NCBI GenBank assembly: GCA_005793785.1
Contig: SXPW01000031.1
Span: 1 to 9,389, forward strand
Direction of reading: 5' to 3'
Origin: Actinomycetota bacterium
GTDB lineage: Bacteria; Actinomycetota; Acidimicrobiia; Acidimicrobiales; Ilumatobacteraceae
DNA: 9,389 nucleotides
In this document: positions 1-5,642 of the stretch, in pieces
Layout: every line of letters starts with the position of its first letter
Numbering within the stretch: position 1 is the stretch's first letter
Made by a program: the position numbers and the translations under genes
Notes under the pieces: model-generated
What the model saw: only the letters and a program-made list of their open reading frames with translations
Databases searched by the model: none
What the model was told of the DNA's origin: nothing

Positions 1-339
1 GCGATGTTGGCGACGTATCCAAACGGTTTCCTGCTGCCAGGGCACGACGGGTGGTCGCTCGTCGCCGAGGTCGACTCGGTCGTCGTCGGATTCGCGACGG
101 TTCACATGGATCGAACGACCAGGCCACCAGCTGCGGTCCTTACCCGCATTTATGTGACACCTGCGGCGCGCAAGGTCGGTATCGGCGACGCACTCATCGC
201 GGGAGTCAAGTCGACGGCCAGGGATCGCGGTTGTGTGCGCATGGATGCGGTTTCGCTGCCGGGCGATCGCGATACCAAGAATCTCTACGAGCGCAACGGG
301 CTGACCGCCCGCCTCATCGTTGCCGCGAGCGCGCTTTAG
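1..339 (+). CDS. GNAT family N-acetyltransferase, 5' truncated by window edge
   Basis: C-terminal part of a GCN5-related acetyltransferase, which would move an acetyl group from acetyl-CoA to an amine on a small molecule or protein; the substrate cannot be read from the sequence. Numbered from the in-frame ATG at base 4, residues 47-54 (LTRIYVTP) form the beta4 strand. R56-K-V-G-I-G61 is the acetyl-CoA pyrophosphate loop (family pattern R/Q-x-x-G-x-G/A), and N93-LYERNGL100 is the typical motif B helix. A whole GNAT domain is about 140-160 residues and only 111 are seen here, with the frame open to base 1. The ATG at base 4 is therefore probably internal and the true start lies outside the window. 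The TAG stop (337-339) overlaps the stop codon of the opposing enoyl-CoA hydratase gene. Confidence 0.8.
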   Translation, partial: AMLATYPNGFLLPGHDGWSLVAEVDSVVVGFATVHMDRTTRPPAAVLTRIYVTPAARKVGIGDALIAGVKSTARDRGCVRMDAVSLPGDRDTKNLYERNGLTARLIVAASAL

Positions 340-1127
340 CGACCTTTCCAGTTGGGCGGACGCTTCTCGATGAAAGCGGTGAGACCTTCCTTGGTGTCCT
401 CGCTCTGCAGCACCCGACCAAAGCCCTCGTTGGTCATCTTGATGAGTTCGGCGTCACCATTCGTGTGGGCAGCGAGCACCACCTTGCGGCTCTCCCAAAC
501 GGCGAGCGGCGCGCAGGCGCACACCTGAGCCGCCAGCGCCATAGCGGTCTCTTCGGCCTTGCCGGGTTCGCACAGGCGATTGACGAGTCCGAGTTCGAAG
601 GCTCGTTGCGCCGGGATCGGCTCGCCGGTGAGGATGACCTCCATCGCCACGTTGCGACCAAGGATGCGCGGTAGTCGGAACAAACCACCAGCGCCGGCGA
701 TGAGATTGCGCTTGGCTTCCGCCAAACCGAACGCCGAACGGGTGCTCGCCACCACCATGTCGGCACCGAGCACGATCTCGCACCCACCCGCGGTGGCCAA
801 ACCGTCGACGGCGACGATGACCGGTTTCTTGCGTTCGCGATACACGAACCCGGCGAATCCACCGCGCTTGGTATTGAGATCGGCGGCTTGTCCGGAGTTG
901 ATCGCCTTGAGGTCGGCGCCGGCACAAAAGACCGGTCGCTCCTGGCCGGTCGTGTTGGCCTTCAAGACCCCGATCCACACGTTGTCGTCGGATTCCATTT
1001 GGTCGATTGCCGATTCCATCGCTGCGGCAACCTCGCCATTGACGGCATTGCGCGCATCGGGACGATTGAGGGTGATGAGGGCGACTTTTCCGCTGACTTC
1101 GTAGGTGACTTTCTGCGCATCTGACAT
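336..1127 (-). CDS. Enoyl-CoA hydratase (crotonase family)
   Basis: 263-aa crotonase-fold enzyme, the usual length for a single-domain cytoplasmic enoyl-CoA hydratase, which adds water to trans-2-enoyl-CoA in fatty-acid or amino-acid breakdown. NRPDARNAVN at 21-30 is the family N-terminal signature. FCAGADL at 67-73 and A113-G-G-C-E117 supply the oxyanion-hole region. E117 and E137 align with the two catalytic glutamates of rat mitochondrial hydratase (Glu144, Glu164), followed by the GAGG stretch at 145-148. Having both acids favours true hydratase over isomerase or other crotonase chemistry; the acyl chain preference is unknown. The ATG at 1127 was chosen because homology begins at once; the open frame extends 90 codons upstream but only as a shadow of the preceding gene. 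The gene lies 10 bp after the stop of the preceding gene, so it is probably the last gene of a leftward operon. Confidence 0.92.
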   Translation of the reverse strand: MSDAQKVTYEVSGKVALITLNRPDARNAVNGEVAAAMESAIDQMESDDNVWIGVLKANTTGQERPVFCAGADLKAINSGQAADLNTKRGGFAGFVYRERKKPVIVAVDGLATAGGCEIVLGADMVVASTRSAFGLAEAKRNLIAGAGGLFRLPRILGRNVAMEVILTGEPIPAQRAFELGLVNRLCEPGKAEETAMALAAQVCACAPLAVWESRKVVLAAHTNGDAELIKMTNEGFGRVLQSEDTKEGLTAFIEKRPPNWKGR

Positions 1128-1137
1128 GCGCGCGAGC

Positions 1138-1986
1138 CTAGTTGTCGGTGGTCGGTGCGGGCGTAGCGGGTGGCACTTTTGCGGCGGGCTTGTCGCGTGG
1201 GACGCCCTTCTTCGATTTCTTGTCCCGCCATTCGGGACGCAAAGGTTTGGGCATCTGCGCCTTCCCGTCGACGGTGATGCCGAACAGGGCGGCGATACGA
1301 GGGATTGCGGGTGCCAGACGTTGCACGGTGGCGGTGAGTTCGGGCGACACCTGACCGGGTATCGCCGTGGGAAGCACCTCATTGTGGATGGGAGCAAAGG
1401 CCAAGGCTTCGAGTACCACGACCCAGCGATCGCTGCTGCTCAGCGGTGACAACTGTTCGAGCGTGAGGGCGATCAATCGCGCGCGGACGTCGTCGGCGGG
1501 TCGTGAACCGGCCTTCGGCGGCTGCGCGGAGATCTTCAATGCAGCAACGATGCGTCCGACATCGACCGCTGCCCGCAAATCATCGGCCCAATGCTGCATG
1601 TCGAGCGCCTGTCGTCGCTCGAGGGCGGCACGCAACGCGTCACGCTTCTCGTTGAGCGACGGGTCCTTCAACAACGTGGGATCGTTCGACTTGGCGACGA
1701 CCGCTCGCAGATCCCGCAGATCGACCGTGTCGAGGATCTTCTCGACCGCGTCGACGCTGTCGTGCCATTCCGCGACCCGCAGGCGAGGGAGCAACTCCAC
1801 CACGAGGTTCACCAGCGCATCAGCGTTGATCTTCGGCTTGCCGTCCTTCACGAGTTGATCGTTCTGCTTGGTGACCGCACGACGCACGGCTCCGATGCCG
1901 CCCTTCAACGCCTGTTCGGCCAATACGCGCTCCTCGGGCTTCAGCGCGTCGAGAACGGCCTTGCGGTGCTCGTTACGAGGTCGCAA
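1138..1986 (-). CDS. Conserved actinobacterial protein of unknown function; probably C-terminal part of a gene split by a stop codon
   Basis: 282 aa if translation begins at TTG 1986. There is no recognised enzyme motif, signal peptide or membrane segment. The body (residues 5-215) is Leu/Ala/Arg/Glu-rich and looks largely alpha-helical, with a 'LLPRLRVAEWHD' segment near residue 65. The last 40 residues are a Lys/Pro-rich tail ending PATPAPTTDN, likely disordered. The start is doubtful: no ATG or GTG occurs in frame near the beginning, and TTG is preceded only by a weak GGGCGG. The frame stays open for 32 codons further upstream, encoding a Pro/Arg-rich stretch, until the TAA that ends the 126-aa gene at 2083-2463. 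From memory, actinobacterial proteins of about 400 aa join these two parts through a basic linker, so this may be the distal half of one gene. Role unknown; cotranscription with enoyl-CoA hydratase is likely. Confidence 0.6.
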   Translation of the reverse strand: MRPRNEHRKAVLDALKPEERVLAEQALKGGIGAVRRAVTKQNDQLVKDGKPKINADALVNLVVELLPRLRVAEWHDSVDAVEKILDTVDLRDLRAVVAKSNDPTLLKDPSLNEKRDALRAALERRQALDMQHWADDLRAAVDVGRIVAALKISAQPPKAGSRPADDVRARLIALTLEQLSPLSSSDRWVVVLEALAFAPIHNEVLPTAIPGQVSPELTATVQRLAPAIPRIAALFGITVDGKAQMPKPLRPEWRDKKSKKGVPRDKPAAKVPPATPAPTTDN

Positions 1987-2082
1987 TCGATCCGCCCGCG
2001 GACGCTTGGGAAGTGCCGGGGGAGGCGGTGTGAATTCACGCCGTGGTGCACGTATCGCCCCGTCCGCAGTCGCTCCACGCGG

Positions 2083-2463
2083 TTAGCGTCCCGGACAACG
2101 AGAGTCGCCTCGTGGCCCCTTGCGGTCGCGACCGTCCTTGGGGCGACCGTCTTTGTCTCGACCGTCGCGCTTGCTGCGGCGATTCGTGGACACTTCGGTG
2201 ACGGGTTTGAACGCCACGCCCGAGCCCGTGATGGCCAGAAGTTCGACCTTTCGCTCGCGCTGCTTGATGGGTGCCAATCCGAGGATGACCGGGCCGTCCA
2301 TGTCCATCTCGATTTCGGCTCGAAGCACGTCGCCGATCTTTGCACCGCTCGGCAGGACATCGGCTTGCCCGGAACCTTTGGGTGCCTTCGCGCCCGCCTG
2401 ACGCCACGTGAACGATCCGTCGGGACGCGTACTCGTAATCTCGATGTCAATCCGCCGCGTCAT
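2083..2463 (-). CDS. Small basic-tailed protein of unknown function; probably N-terminal part of a split gene
   Basis: 126 aa from ATG 2463. Residues 1-90 alternate short hydrophobic strands and turns (for example IDIEITST, DVLRAEIEMD, KVELLAITG) and look like a compact beta domain, possibly OB/S1-like, though no named family is claimed. Residues 92-126 are strongly basic, with three five-residue repeats of the type DGR(D/P)(K/R) encoded by 15-bp tandem repeats. Such tails often contact RNA or nucleic acid. The protein ends at TAA 2083-2085; the same frame continues without another stop through a Pro/Arg-rich linker into the 282-aa downstream protein, so the TAA may be a nonsense mutation or sequencing error in a single gene spanning 1138-2463. 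It is the first gene of the leftward operon and is divergent from the hexapeptide-repeat gene, with 28 bp between the starts. Confidence 0.6.
   Translation of the reverse strand: MTRRIDIEITSTRPDGSFTWRQAGAKAPKGSGQADVLPSGAKIGDVLRAEIEMDMDGPVILGLAPIKQRERKVELLAITGSGVAFKPVTEVSTNRRSKRDGRDKDGRPKDGRDRKGPRGDSRCPGR
2122..2166 (-). repeat. Three tandem 15-bp repeats encoding a basic DGR linker
   Basis: Three adjacent 15-bp units (2166-2152, 2151-2137, 2136-2122 on the minus strand), each starting GACGGTCG, encode DGRDK, DGRPK and DGRDR. They lie just upstream of the in-frame TAA at 2083-2085. Short in-frame repeats like this change copy number by slippage and encode flexible positively charged linkers. 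Confidence 0.8.
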
Positions 2464-2491
2464 GGACGACCCACGCTAGTAGAACTATTTC
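2464..2491. promoter_or_regulatory. 28-bp divergent promoter region
   Basis: The only DNA between the ATG of the leftward 126-aa gene (2463) and the ATG of the rightward hexapeptide gene (2492). Neither start has a clear Shine-Dalgarno sequence. An AT-richer patch, TAGTAGAACTA (2478-2488), contains a small inverted repeat (TAGT/ACTA) and TANNNT-like boxes on both strands. The space is too small for two full promoters plus leaders, so transcripts are probably leaderless or the promoters lie inside the opposing genes. This is inference from spacing. Confidence 0.35.
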
Positions 2492-3010
2492 ATGCCCATC
2501 TACGCCCTCGGCTCACAAGAGCCGTCCATCGATTCGACGGCATTCGTACATCCCGATGCGGTGATCATCGGCTCGGTGTTCATCGGACCGCAGTCCAGCG
2601 TGTGGCCGTCCGCGGTGTTGCGTGGTGACGACGGCGAGATTCGAATCGGTGCCCGCACCAGCGTGCAGGACGGCACCGTCGTGCACACCACGCTGGAGTG
2701 GCCGACGACCGTGGGCAATGATTGCCTGATCGGCCATCTGGCGCATCTCGAGGCGTGCATCATCGAGGACGGAGCCCAGGTCAGCTCGGGTGCGATCGTC
2801 CTGCATCGGGCACGGATATGCACCGGGGCAATCGTGGGAGCTAATTCGGTGGTACTGAACGACACCGTGGTACCGAGCAGGGCACTGGCAGTGGGGAGTC
2901 CCGCCGTCATCAAGGAGGGACGCGCACGCGCCGAAGAAATCGCGTACGGTTCGGCGAACTACGTGCAACGAACCGAACGATTTCGGCGGGAGTTGCGGAG
3001 GTTGGACTAA
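2492..3010 (+). CDS. Gamma-carbonic-anhydrase-like protein (hexapeptide repeat)
   Basis: 172-aa left-handed beta-helix protein of the gamma-carbonic anhydrase/YrdA/PaaY group, normally a trimer with metal sites between subunits, acting in the cytoplasm. Hexapeptide repeats with small hydrophobic residues every six positions run from about residue 17 to 135, including SSVWPSAVLRGD (35-46) and RIGARTSVQDGTVVH (51-65), both hallmark stretches; a C-terminal helix follows. Metal-ligand candidates are H65 (VVH) and H82 (IGH). The third ligand normally lies five residues after the second (IGHxxxLHG), but here that position is E87 and a histidine sits at 85 instead, so the metal site is altered. Carbonic anhydrase activity is therefore not assured; an acyl-CoA-related or structural role is possible. 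Length fits the family. It is convergent with the kinase gene, with only five bases between their stop codons. Confidence 0.85.
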   Translation: MPIYALGSQEPSIDSTAFVHPDAVIIGSVFIGPQSSVWPSAVLRGDDGEIRIGARTSVQDGTVVHTTLEWPTTVGNDCLIGHLAHLEACIIEDGAQVSSGAIVLHRARICTGAIVGANSVVLNDTVVPSRALAVGSPAVIKEGRARAEEIAYGSANYVQRTERFRRELRRLD

Positions 3011-3016
3011 ACCAAC
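3001..3016. terminator. Small hairpin across two convergent stop codons
   Basis: GTTGG, six bases ACTAAA, then CCAAC: a perfect 5-bp stem (a G-T pair could add one) located exactly where the hexapeptide gene (stop 3008-3010) meets the kinase gene (stop 3016-3018). There is no T-tract on either strand, so it would be a weak bidirectional terminator at best. Confidence 0.3.
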
Positions 3017-4119
3017 TACGCGTCGACGATTGCGAGGAGCGGCTTCAAATCGAGTCGAGTCGAGGCATCGAGCCAACCGTGGGCGGCGTCACGGCGAAAT
3101 TGGGCGCAGAGATCGTCACGGAAGAAGCGCGCACCCTCGCGGATCACGTAGTTGAGGATGAAGATTCGATAGGCGTACGGCAGGAACTCCACGTCTCGCG
3201 ACGTGAGCGGGTTCACCGCGTGATACGCCCGTACGAAGTCGAGGAATCGGGGCTCGGTGAGCGTGTGGGGTGAATAGGTGAACGACGTACGGTCGCCGGT
3301 ACTCGACGACACCCTGGAGAGGAAATAGAAGTCGAGCAATCGCGACTCGATGCGAAACCAGTCGTAGTCCCAACGCGAGAAGAGCCGCATGTCGTCGTTC
3401 GACCGTGACACGCTGAAGTTTCCGAGGTTCCAATCGACGAGGATGGGGATCTTCTGCCATTCGTCGTAGTGCATCGACTCGAGGTGCAGGAGCAAATCAT
3501 GGGTGTAGCGCGCGAGAACACCGATGTCCTCGGGCGGCAGGTCGAAATTGCGTGATGCAAACGGACTCGTGAGCTGGTCGAGCAGGTGGATGGCGTCGCC
3601 CTTTACCGAATTGGACACCGGTGGCAACGCCGAGGCGATTTCCTCACAGGAATGATGGAATCGGGCAATCTCCTTGGCCAATGATTCGATGTCGGCGGCG
3701 GAGAGAACCCGGGGGAGCGATTCACCTCGTTCCACTTCGGTGTAAAAGGCACACCAACAGCGTCCGTCGTACCAGGTGTAGGGACGTTTCCCCACCACCA
3801 GCACGTCGGCGAGGAAACCCGCCCAGCGACCGTGTCGCAACAATGAGCTACAGCGAGCGAGGCGATCATGATCCTCGGCGAAGAGGAAATACGAACCGTA
3901 CGACGACACCTTGGCCACGACGGCAGAGCCGTCGTCGAATCCCACGCGAAAGACGCGGTTGGTGCTCACGTGGGCACTCATCTCGACGAGTACTCGCACA
4001 CTCCGCCGTTCGGCATCCAACCCGGACCCCGCATCCGCGGAGTTCACCGCAACGAGGTAATCCGCCCATGCACGACGAACCACTGCTTCGGCATCGGCGA
4101 GAATCGCCGAACTGCTCAC
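3016..4119 (-). CDS. APH-fold phosphotransferase (aminoglycoside/choline/homoserine kinase-like)
   Basis: 367-aa cytoplasmic protein with the layout of aminoglycoside phosphotransferase-fold small-molecule kinases. AVVAK70 is the likely ATP-binding lysine strand, and P225-I-L-V-D-W-N-L-G-N234 is the catalytic loop with Asp229 and Asn234 at the right five-residue spacing. W250-D251-Y-D253 corresponds to the second metal-binding acid. The usual H-G before the catalytic Asp is replaced by L-V, so the Brenner motif (HxDxxxxN) is degenerate although the Asp and Asn remain. Substrate unknown; nothing specifically indicates antibiotic resistance. The start is GTG 4119, six bases after the whiB-like stop, because the next in-frame Met is residue 47. 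It is probably cotranscribed with, and perhaps translationally coupled to, the whiB-like gene. The coupling site lies in a perfect 16-bp palindrome. Confidence 0.72.
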   Translation of the reverse strand: MSSSAILADAEAVVRRAWADYLVAVNSADAGSGLDAERRSVRVLVEMSAHVSTNRVFRVGFDDGSAVVAKVSSYGSYFLFAEDHDRLARCSSLLRHGRWAGFLADVLVVGKRPYTWYDGRCWCAFYTEVERGESLPRVLSAADIESLAKEIARFHHSCEEIASALPPVSNSVKGDAIHLLDQLTSPFASRNFDLPPEDIGVLARYTHDLLLHLESMHYDEWQKIPILVDWNLGNFSVSRSNDDMRLFSRWDYDWFRIESRLLDFYFLSRVSSSTGDRTSFTYSPHTLTEPRFLDFVRAYHAVNPLTSRDVEFLPYAYRIFILNYVIREGARFFRDDLCAQFRRDAAHGWLDASTRLDLKPLLAIVDA

Positions 4120-4135
4120 GCGCGCCTAGGCGCGC
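4120..4135. repeat. Perfect 16-bp palindrome at the whiB-like/kinase junction
   Basis: GCGCGCCTAGGCGCGC reads identically on both strands. It holds the TAG stop of the whiB-like gene and ends one base before the GTG start of the kinase. The central CTAG tetranucleotide is rare in many bacterial genomes. It could be a protein-binding site, a short RNA hairpin controlling the second gene, or chance. Confidence 0.75.
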
Positions 4136-4416
4136 ACGCCGATTGGTGCAATGAGGCGGAAGCCTGCTTGGTGACGTTCTTCTTCATTTTCGCCACCCCA
4201 GAAACCGTACTCTCGATGCGCTCGCGCATAGTCGCGGCACGTGTTCAGTACCGGACACTCCAGGCACACCGCCCGTGCCCTTGCCTCTCGACGAGATCGG
4301 GTCTGGGGCCGTTCGGCGAGCGGAGCAAAGAAGATGTCGGAAAGTCCACGACACGATCCGGCTTCCATCCAGTCGTCGTCGGTTTCTTCCCGAAACTTGA
4401 AATCCAGAACGGTCAT
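4126..4416 (-). CDS. whiB: WhiB-like [4Fe-4S] transcription regulator
   Basis: 96-aa actinobacterial WhiB-family (Wbl) protein that would bind a [4Fe-4S] cluster sensitive to O2 or NO and act with the principal sigma factor at target promoters. The four cluster cysteines are C22, C51, C54 and C60 (C-x28-C-x2-C-x5-C). The conserved turn G71-F-W-G-G75 follows, and the C-terminus carries a modest number of basic residues (R81, R87, R95). No AT-hook (RGRP-type) is visible, which argues against the WhiB7 class; the exact paralogue cannot be assigned. The ATG at 4416 has a good ribosome site (GGGAG, five bases upstream), and a sigma-70-like promoter lies about 37-66 bases upstream. It is the first gene of a unit with the APH-fold kinase. 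Fe-S-dependent control, including of its own operon, is plausible but not shown by sequence. Confidence 0.96.
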   Translation of the reverse strand: MTVLDFKFREETDDDWMEAGSCRGLSDIFFAPLAERPQTRSRREARARAVCLECPVLNTCRDYARAHREYGFWGGENEEERHQAGFRLIAPIGVRA

Positions 4417-4452
4417 CTGTACTCCCGAAGGGCTCCTGCGAATGTTGGGGAG

Positions 4453-4482
4453 AACCTACCGCATAACTAACCAACCAGTCAA
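4453..4482 (-). promoter_or_regulatory. Sigma-70/SigA-type promoter for the whiB-like gene
   Basis: On the minus strand, a -35 box TTGACT (4482-4477) is separated by 18 bases from a -10 box TAGGTT (4458-4453). Transcription would begin near 4446, giving a leader of about 30 bases that contains the GGGAG ribosome site before ATG 4416. This is the best-matched promoter in the window. Confidence 0.6.
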
Positions 4483-4485
4483 TTA
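4464..4485. promoter_or_regulatory. Candidate operator overlapping the whiB-like promoter
   Basis: Imperfect inverted repeat TAACTAAC / GTCAATTA (6 of 8 positions symmetric, both mismatches transitions) with a 6-bp centre CAACCA. It covers the -35 box and part of the spacer. Size and composition resemble TetR-family operators, but the match is imperfect and no regulator is assigned. Confidence 0.3.
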
Positions 4486-4510
4486 GGCGGGACGCGTTGC
4501 CGGCGAACGG

Positions 4511-5566
4511 TTACGAACCGAGCACGGACCCCACACCAGCGGCAAATCGAGCCACATCCTCCTCAGACACGTCCCAGGCCGTCATCCAGCGCACCTGGTG
4601 GGTCGAGACGTCCCAATCCCAAAAGAAGGACCACTCCTGCAAGCGCTGACGGGCGGGCGTCGGCAGGGTCGGAAACAGGCTGTTCACCGCAGGGGGAGTG
4701 GTGAGTCCAAGCACGGGGTGGTGATGAGTAGCCGCAAACAGGGAGTGGGCAGCGGTATTGGCTGACCGCCCGAGGGAGATGAACAAATCGTCGTGCAGCA
4801 ACGCTTCGTATTGGGCGGAGATGTAGCGCATCTTGGAATGCAGTTGCGTGACGTTCTTGCGCAGGTACTCGGCACGCTGCCCCCGACGAGGATCGAACCA
4901 CACCACGGCCTCACCGAACACGATGCCGGCCTTCGTGCCACCGAACGACAACACGTCCACACCTGCTTCCACGGTGAACGATCGAAGTGCTGCGCGGGTA
5001 CCACCGAGGGCCGCAGTGGCGTTGCCGATGCGAGCGCCGTCCATGTGCACGAGCATTCCCAATTCGTGCGCCGTGTCGCACAACGCGCGTACCTCTGCAG
5101 GCGAGTACAACGTGCCGAGCTCGGTGGGCTGCGTGATGGACACCACCGCGGGCTGGGCATGATGGGGGTTACCGCGCGCTCGTGCCGCGTCGCGCAGGTG
5201 ATCGGGAGTCAACTTGGCATCGACACACGGCAGGTCGATCAACTTGGCACCGAGAATCTTCTCCGGAGCACCCGTCTCGTCGACACTGATGTGTGCCCAA
5301 TTCGAACACACCACGGCCTCCGCTGGTTGCAGCAGCGAGGCGAGTGCCACGATGTTGGCACCCGTTCCGCCATAGACGAACAACGTTCGAACGTCGCGAC
5401 CAAAAAGGTTGTTGAAGGCCGCCTCGGCGCGCTTCGTGGTGGGATCCAACCCGTATGCCAAGGCGTGTCCGGCATTCGCTCGCGTGAGGGCATCCATCAC
5501 CAGGGGATGGGCACCCGCGACGTTGTCCGAAGCAAACCAACGCTCAGGGGCCAGTGGCATGCTCAT
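4511..5566 (-). CDS. ltaE: Low-specificity L-threonine aldolase (PLP-dependent)
   Basis: 351-aa fold-type I PLP enzyme that would cleave L-threonine or L-allo-threonine, and other beta-hydroxy amino acids, to glycine and an aldehyde in the cytoplasm. FASDNVAGAHP (11-21) matches the start typical of Pseudomonas-type low-specificity aldolases. Y65-GGTGAN71 is the phosphate-binding turn and H92 the probable ring-stacking residue. H174-M-D176-G-A-R179 holds the Asp that pairs with the pyridine nitrogen plus a conserved Arg, and SFGGTK212 gives the Schiff-base lysine. Length is full. ATG 5566 was taken; a second ATG two codons later is equally possible, and neither has a good Shine-Dalgarno sequence. 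It is divergent from the zinc-finger gene, with a perfect inverted repeat between them. Some homologues act on phenylserine or other substrates, so threonine is inferred. Confidence 0.88.
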   Translation of the reverse strand: MSMPLAPERWFASDNVAGAHPLVMDALTRANAGHALAYGLDPTTKRAEAAFNNLFGRDVRTLFVYGGTGANIVALASLLQPAEAVVCSNWAHISVDETGAPEKILGAKLIDLPCVDAKLTPDHLRDAARARGNPHHAQPAVVSITQPTELGTLYSPAEVRALCDTAHELGMLVHMDGARIGNATAALGGTRAALRSFTVEAGVDVLSFGGTKAGIVFGEAVVWFDPRRGQRAEYLRKNVTQLHSKMRYISAQYEALLHDDLFISLGRSANTAAHSLFAATHHHPVLGLTTPPAVNSLFPTLPTPARQRLQEWSFFWDWDVSTHQVRWMTAWDVSEEDVARFAAGVGSVLGS

Positions 5567-5581
5567 AACGCGGGACCCACG

Positions 5582-5606
5582 TGGTGTCGACGTAGAAACG
5601 ACACCA
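5582..5606. repeat. Perfect 8-bp inverted repeat in a divergent intergenic region
   Basis: TGGTGTCG, nine bases ACGTAGAAA, then CGACACCA. It lies in the 76-bp gap between the divergent threonine aldolase (start 5566) and zinc-finger (start 5643) genes. Overlapping TANNNT -10-like boxes lie just to the right: TAGGAT on the minus strand at 5619-5614 and TAAGAT on the plus strand at 5618-5623. The repeat could be an operator, or a stem-loop at the 5' end of the aldolase mRNA. Confidence 0.6.
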
Positions 5607-5630
5607 TGGGTTCATCCTAAGATTCCTCCA

Positions 5631-5635
5631 GGAGG
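5631..5635 (+). promoter_or_regulatory. Strong Shine-Dalgarno site fixing the zinc-finger gene start
   Basis: GGAGG (preceded by A) lies seven bases before ATG 5643 and is the best ribosome site in the window. It decides the start against the longer open frame that reaches back into the aldolase promoter. It sits in CCTCCAGGAGG (5625-5635), a symmetric sequence in which the SD is next to its own complement. Confidence 0.8.
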
Positions 5636-5642
5636 TTTCGTC

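Noticed and set aside
51..674. Long plus-strand open frame of about 207 codons
   Set aside because: It runs antisense through the enoyl-CoA hydratase and out of frame through the acetyltransferase; its low-complexity Arg/Gly composition is a high-GC shadow.
1128..1397. N-terminal extension of the enoyl-CoA hydratase
   Set aside because: The Pro/Arg-rich extension overlaps the upstream gene, and crotonase homology begins at ATG 1127.
1591..2628. Plus-strand open frame of 345 codons
   Set aside because: It is antisense to both parts of the split gene and crosses into the hexapeptide gene out of frame; there is no motif and no ribosome site.
3048..3063. TCGAG repeated three times
   Set aside because: It lies inside the kinase coding region, encodes ordinary Leu/Arg/Asp codons and is too short to call a functional repeat.
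3016..4416. WhiB7-like antibiotic resistance cassette (regulator plus aminoglycoside kinase)
   Set aside because: The WhiB protein lacks a visible AT-hook and the kinase has a degenerate motif; nothing in the sequence points to a drug substrate.
4793..5620. Plus-strand open frame of 275 codons opposite the threonine aldolase
   Set aside because: The aldolase on the other strand has complete PLP-enzyme motifs; this frame has none and is a codon-bias shadow.
5409..5642. Longer start for the zinc-finger protein
   Set aside because: The extra 78 codons overlap the divergent promoter and aldolase start, while an ideal Shine-Dalgarno site fixes ATG 5643.
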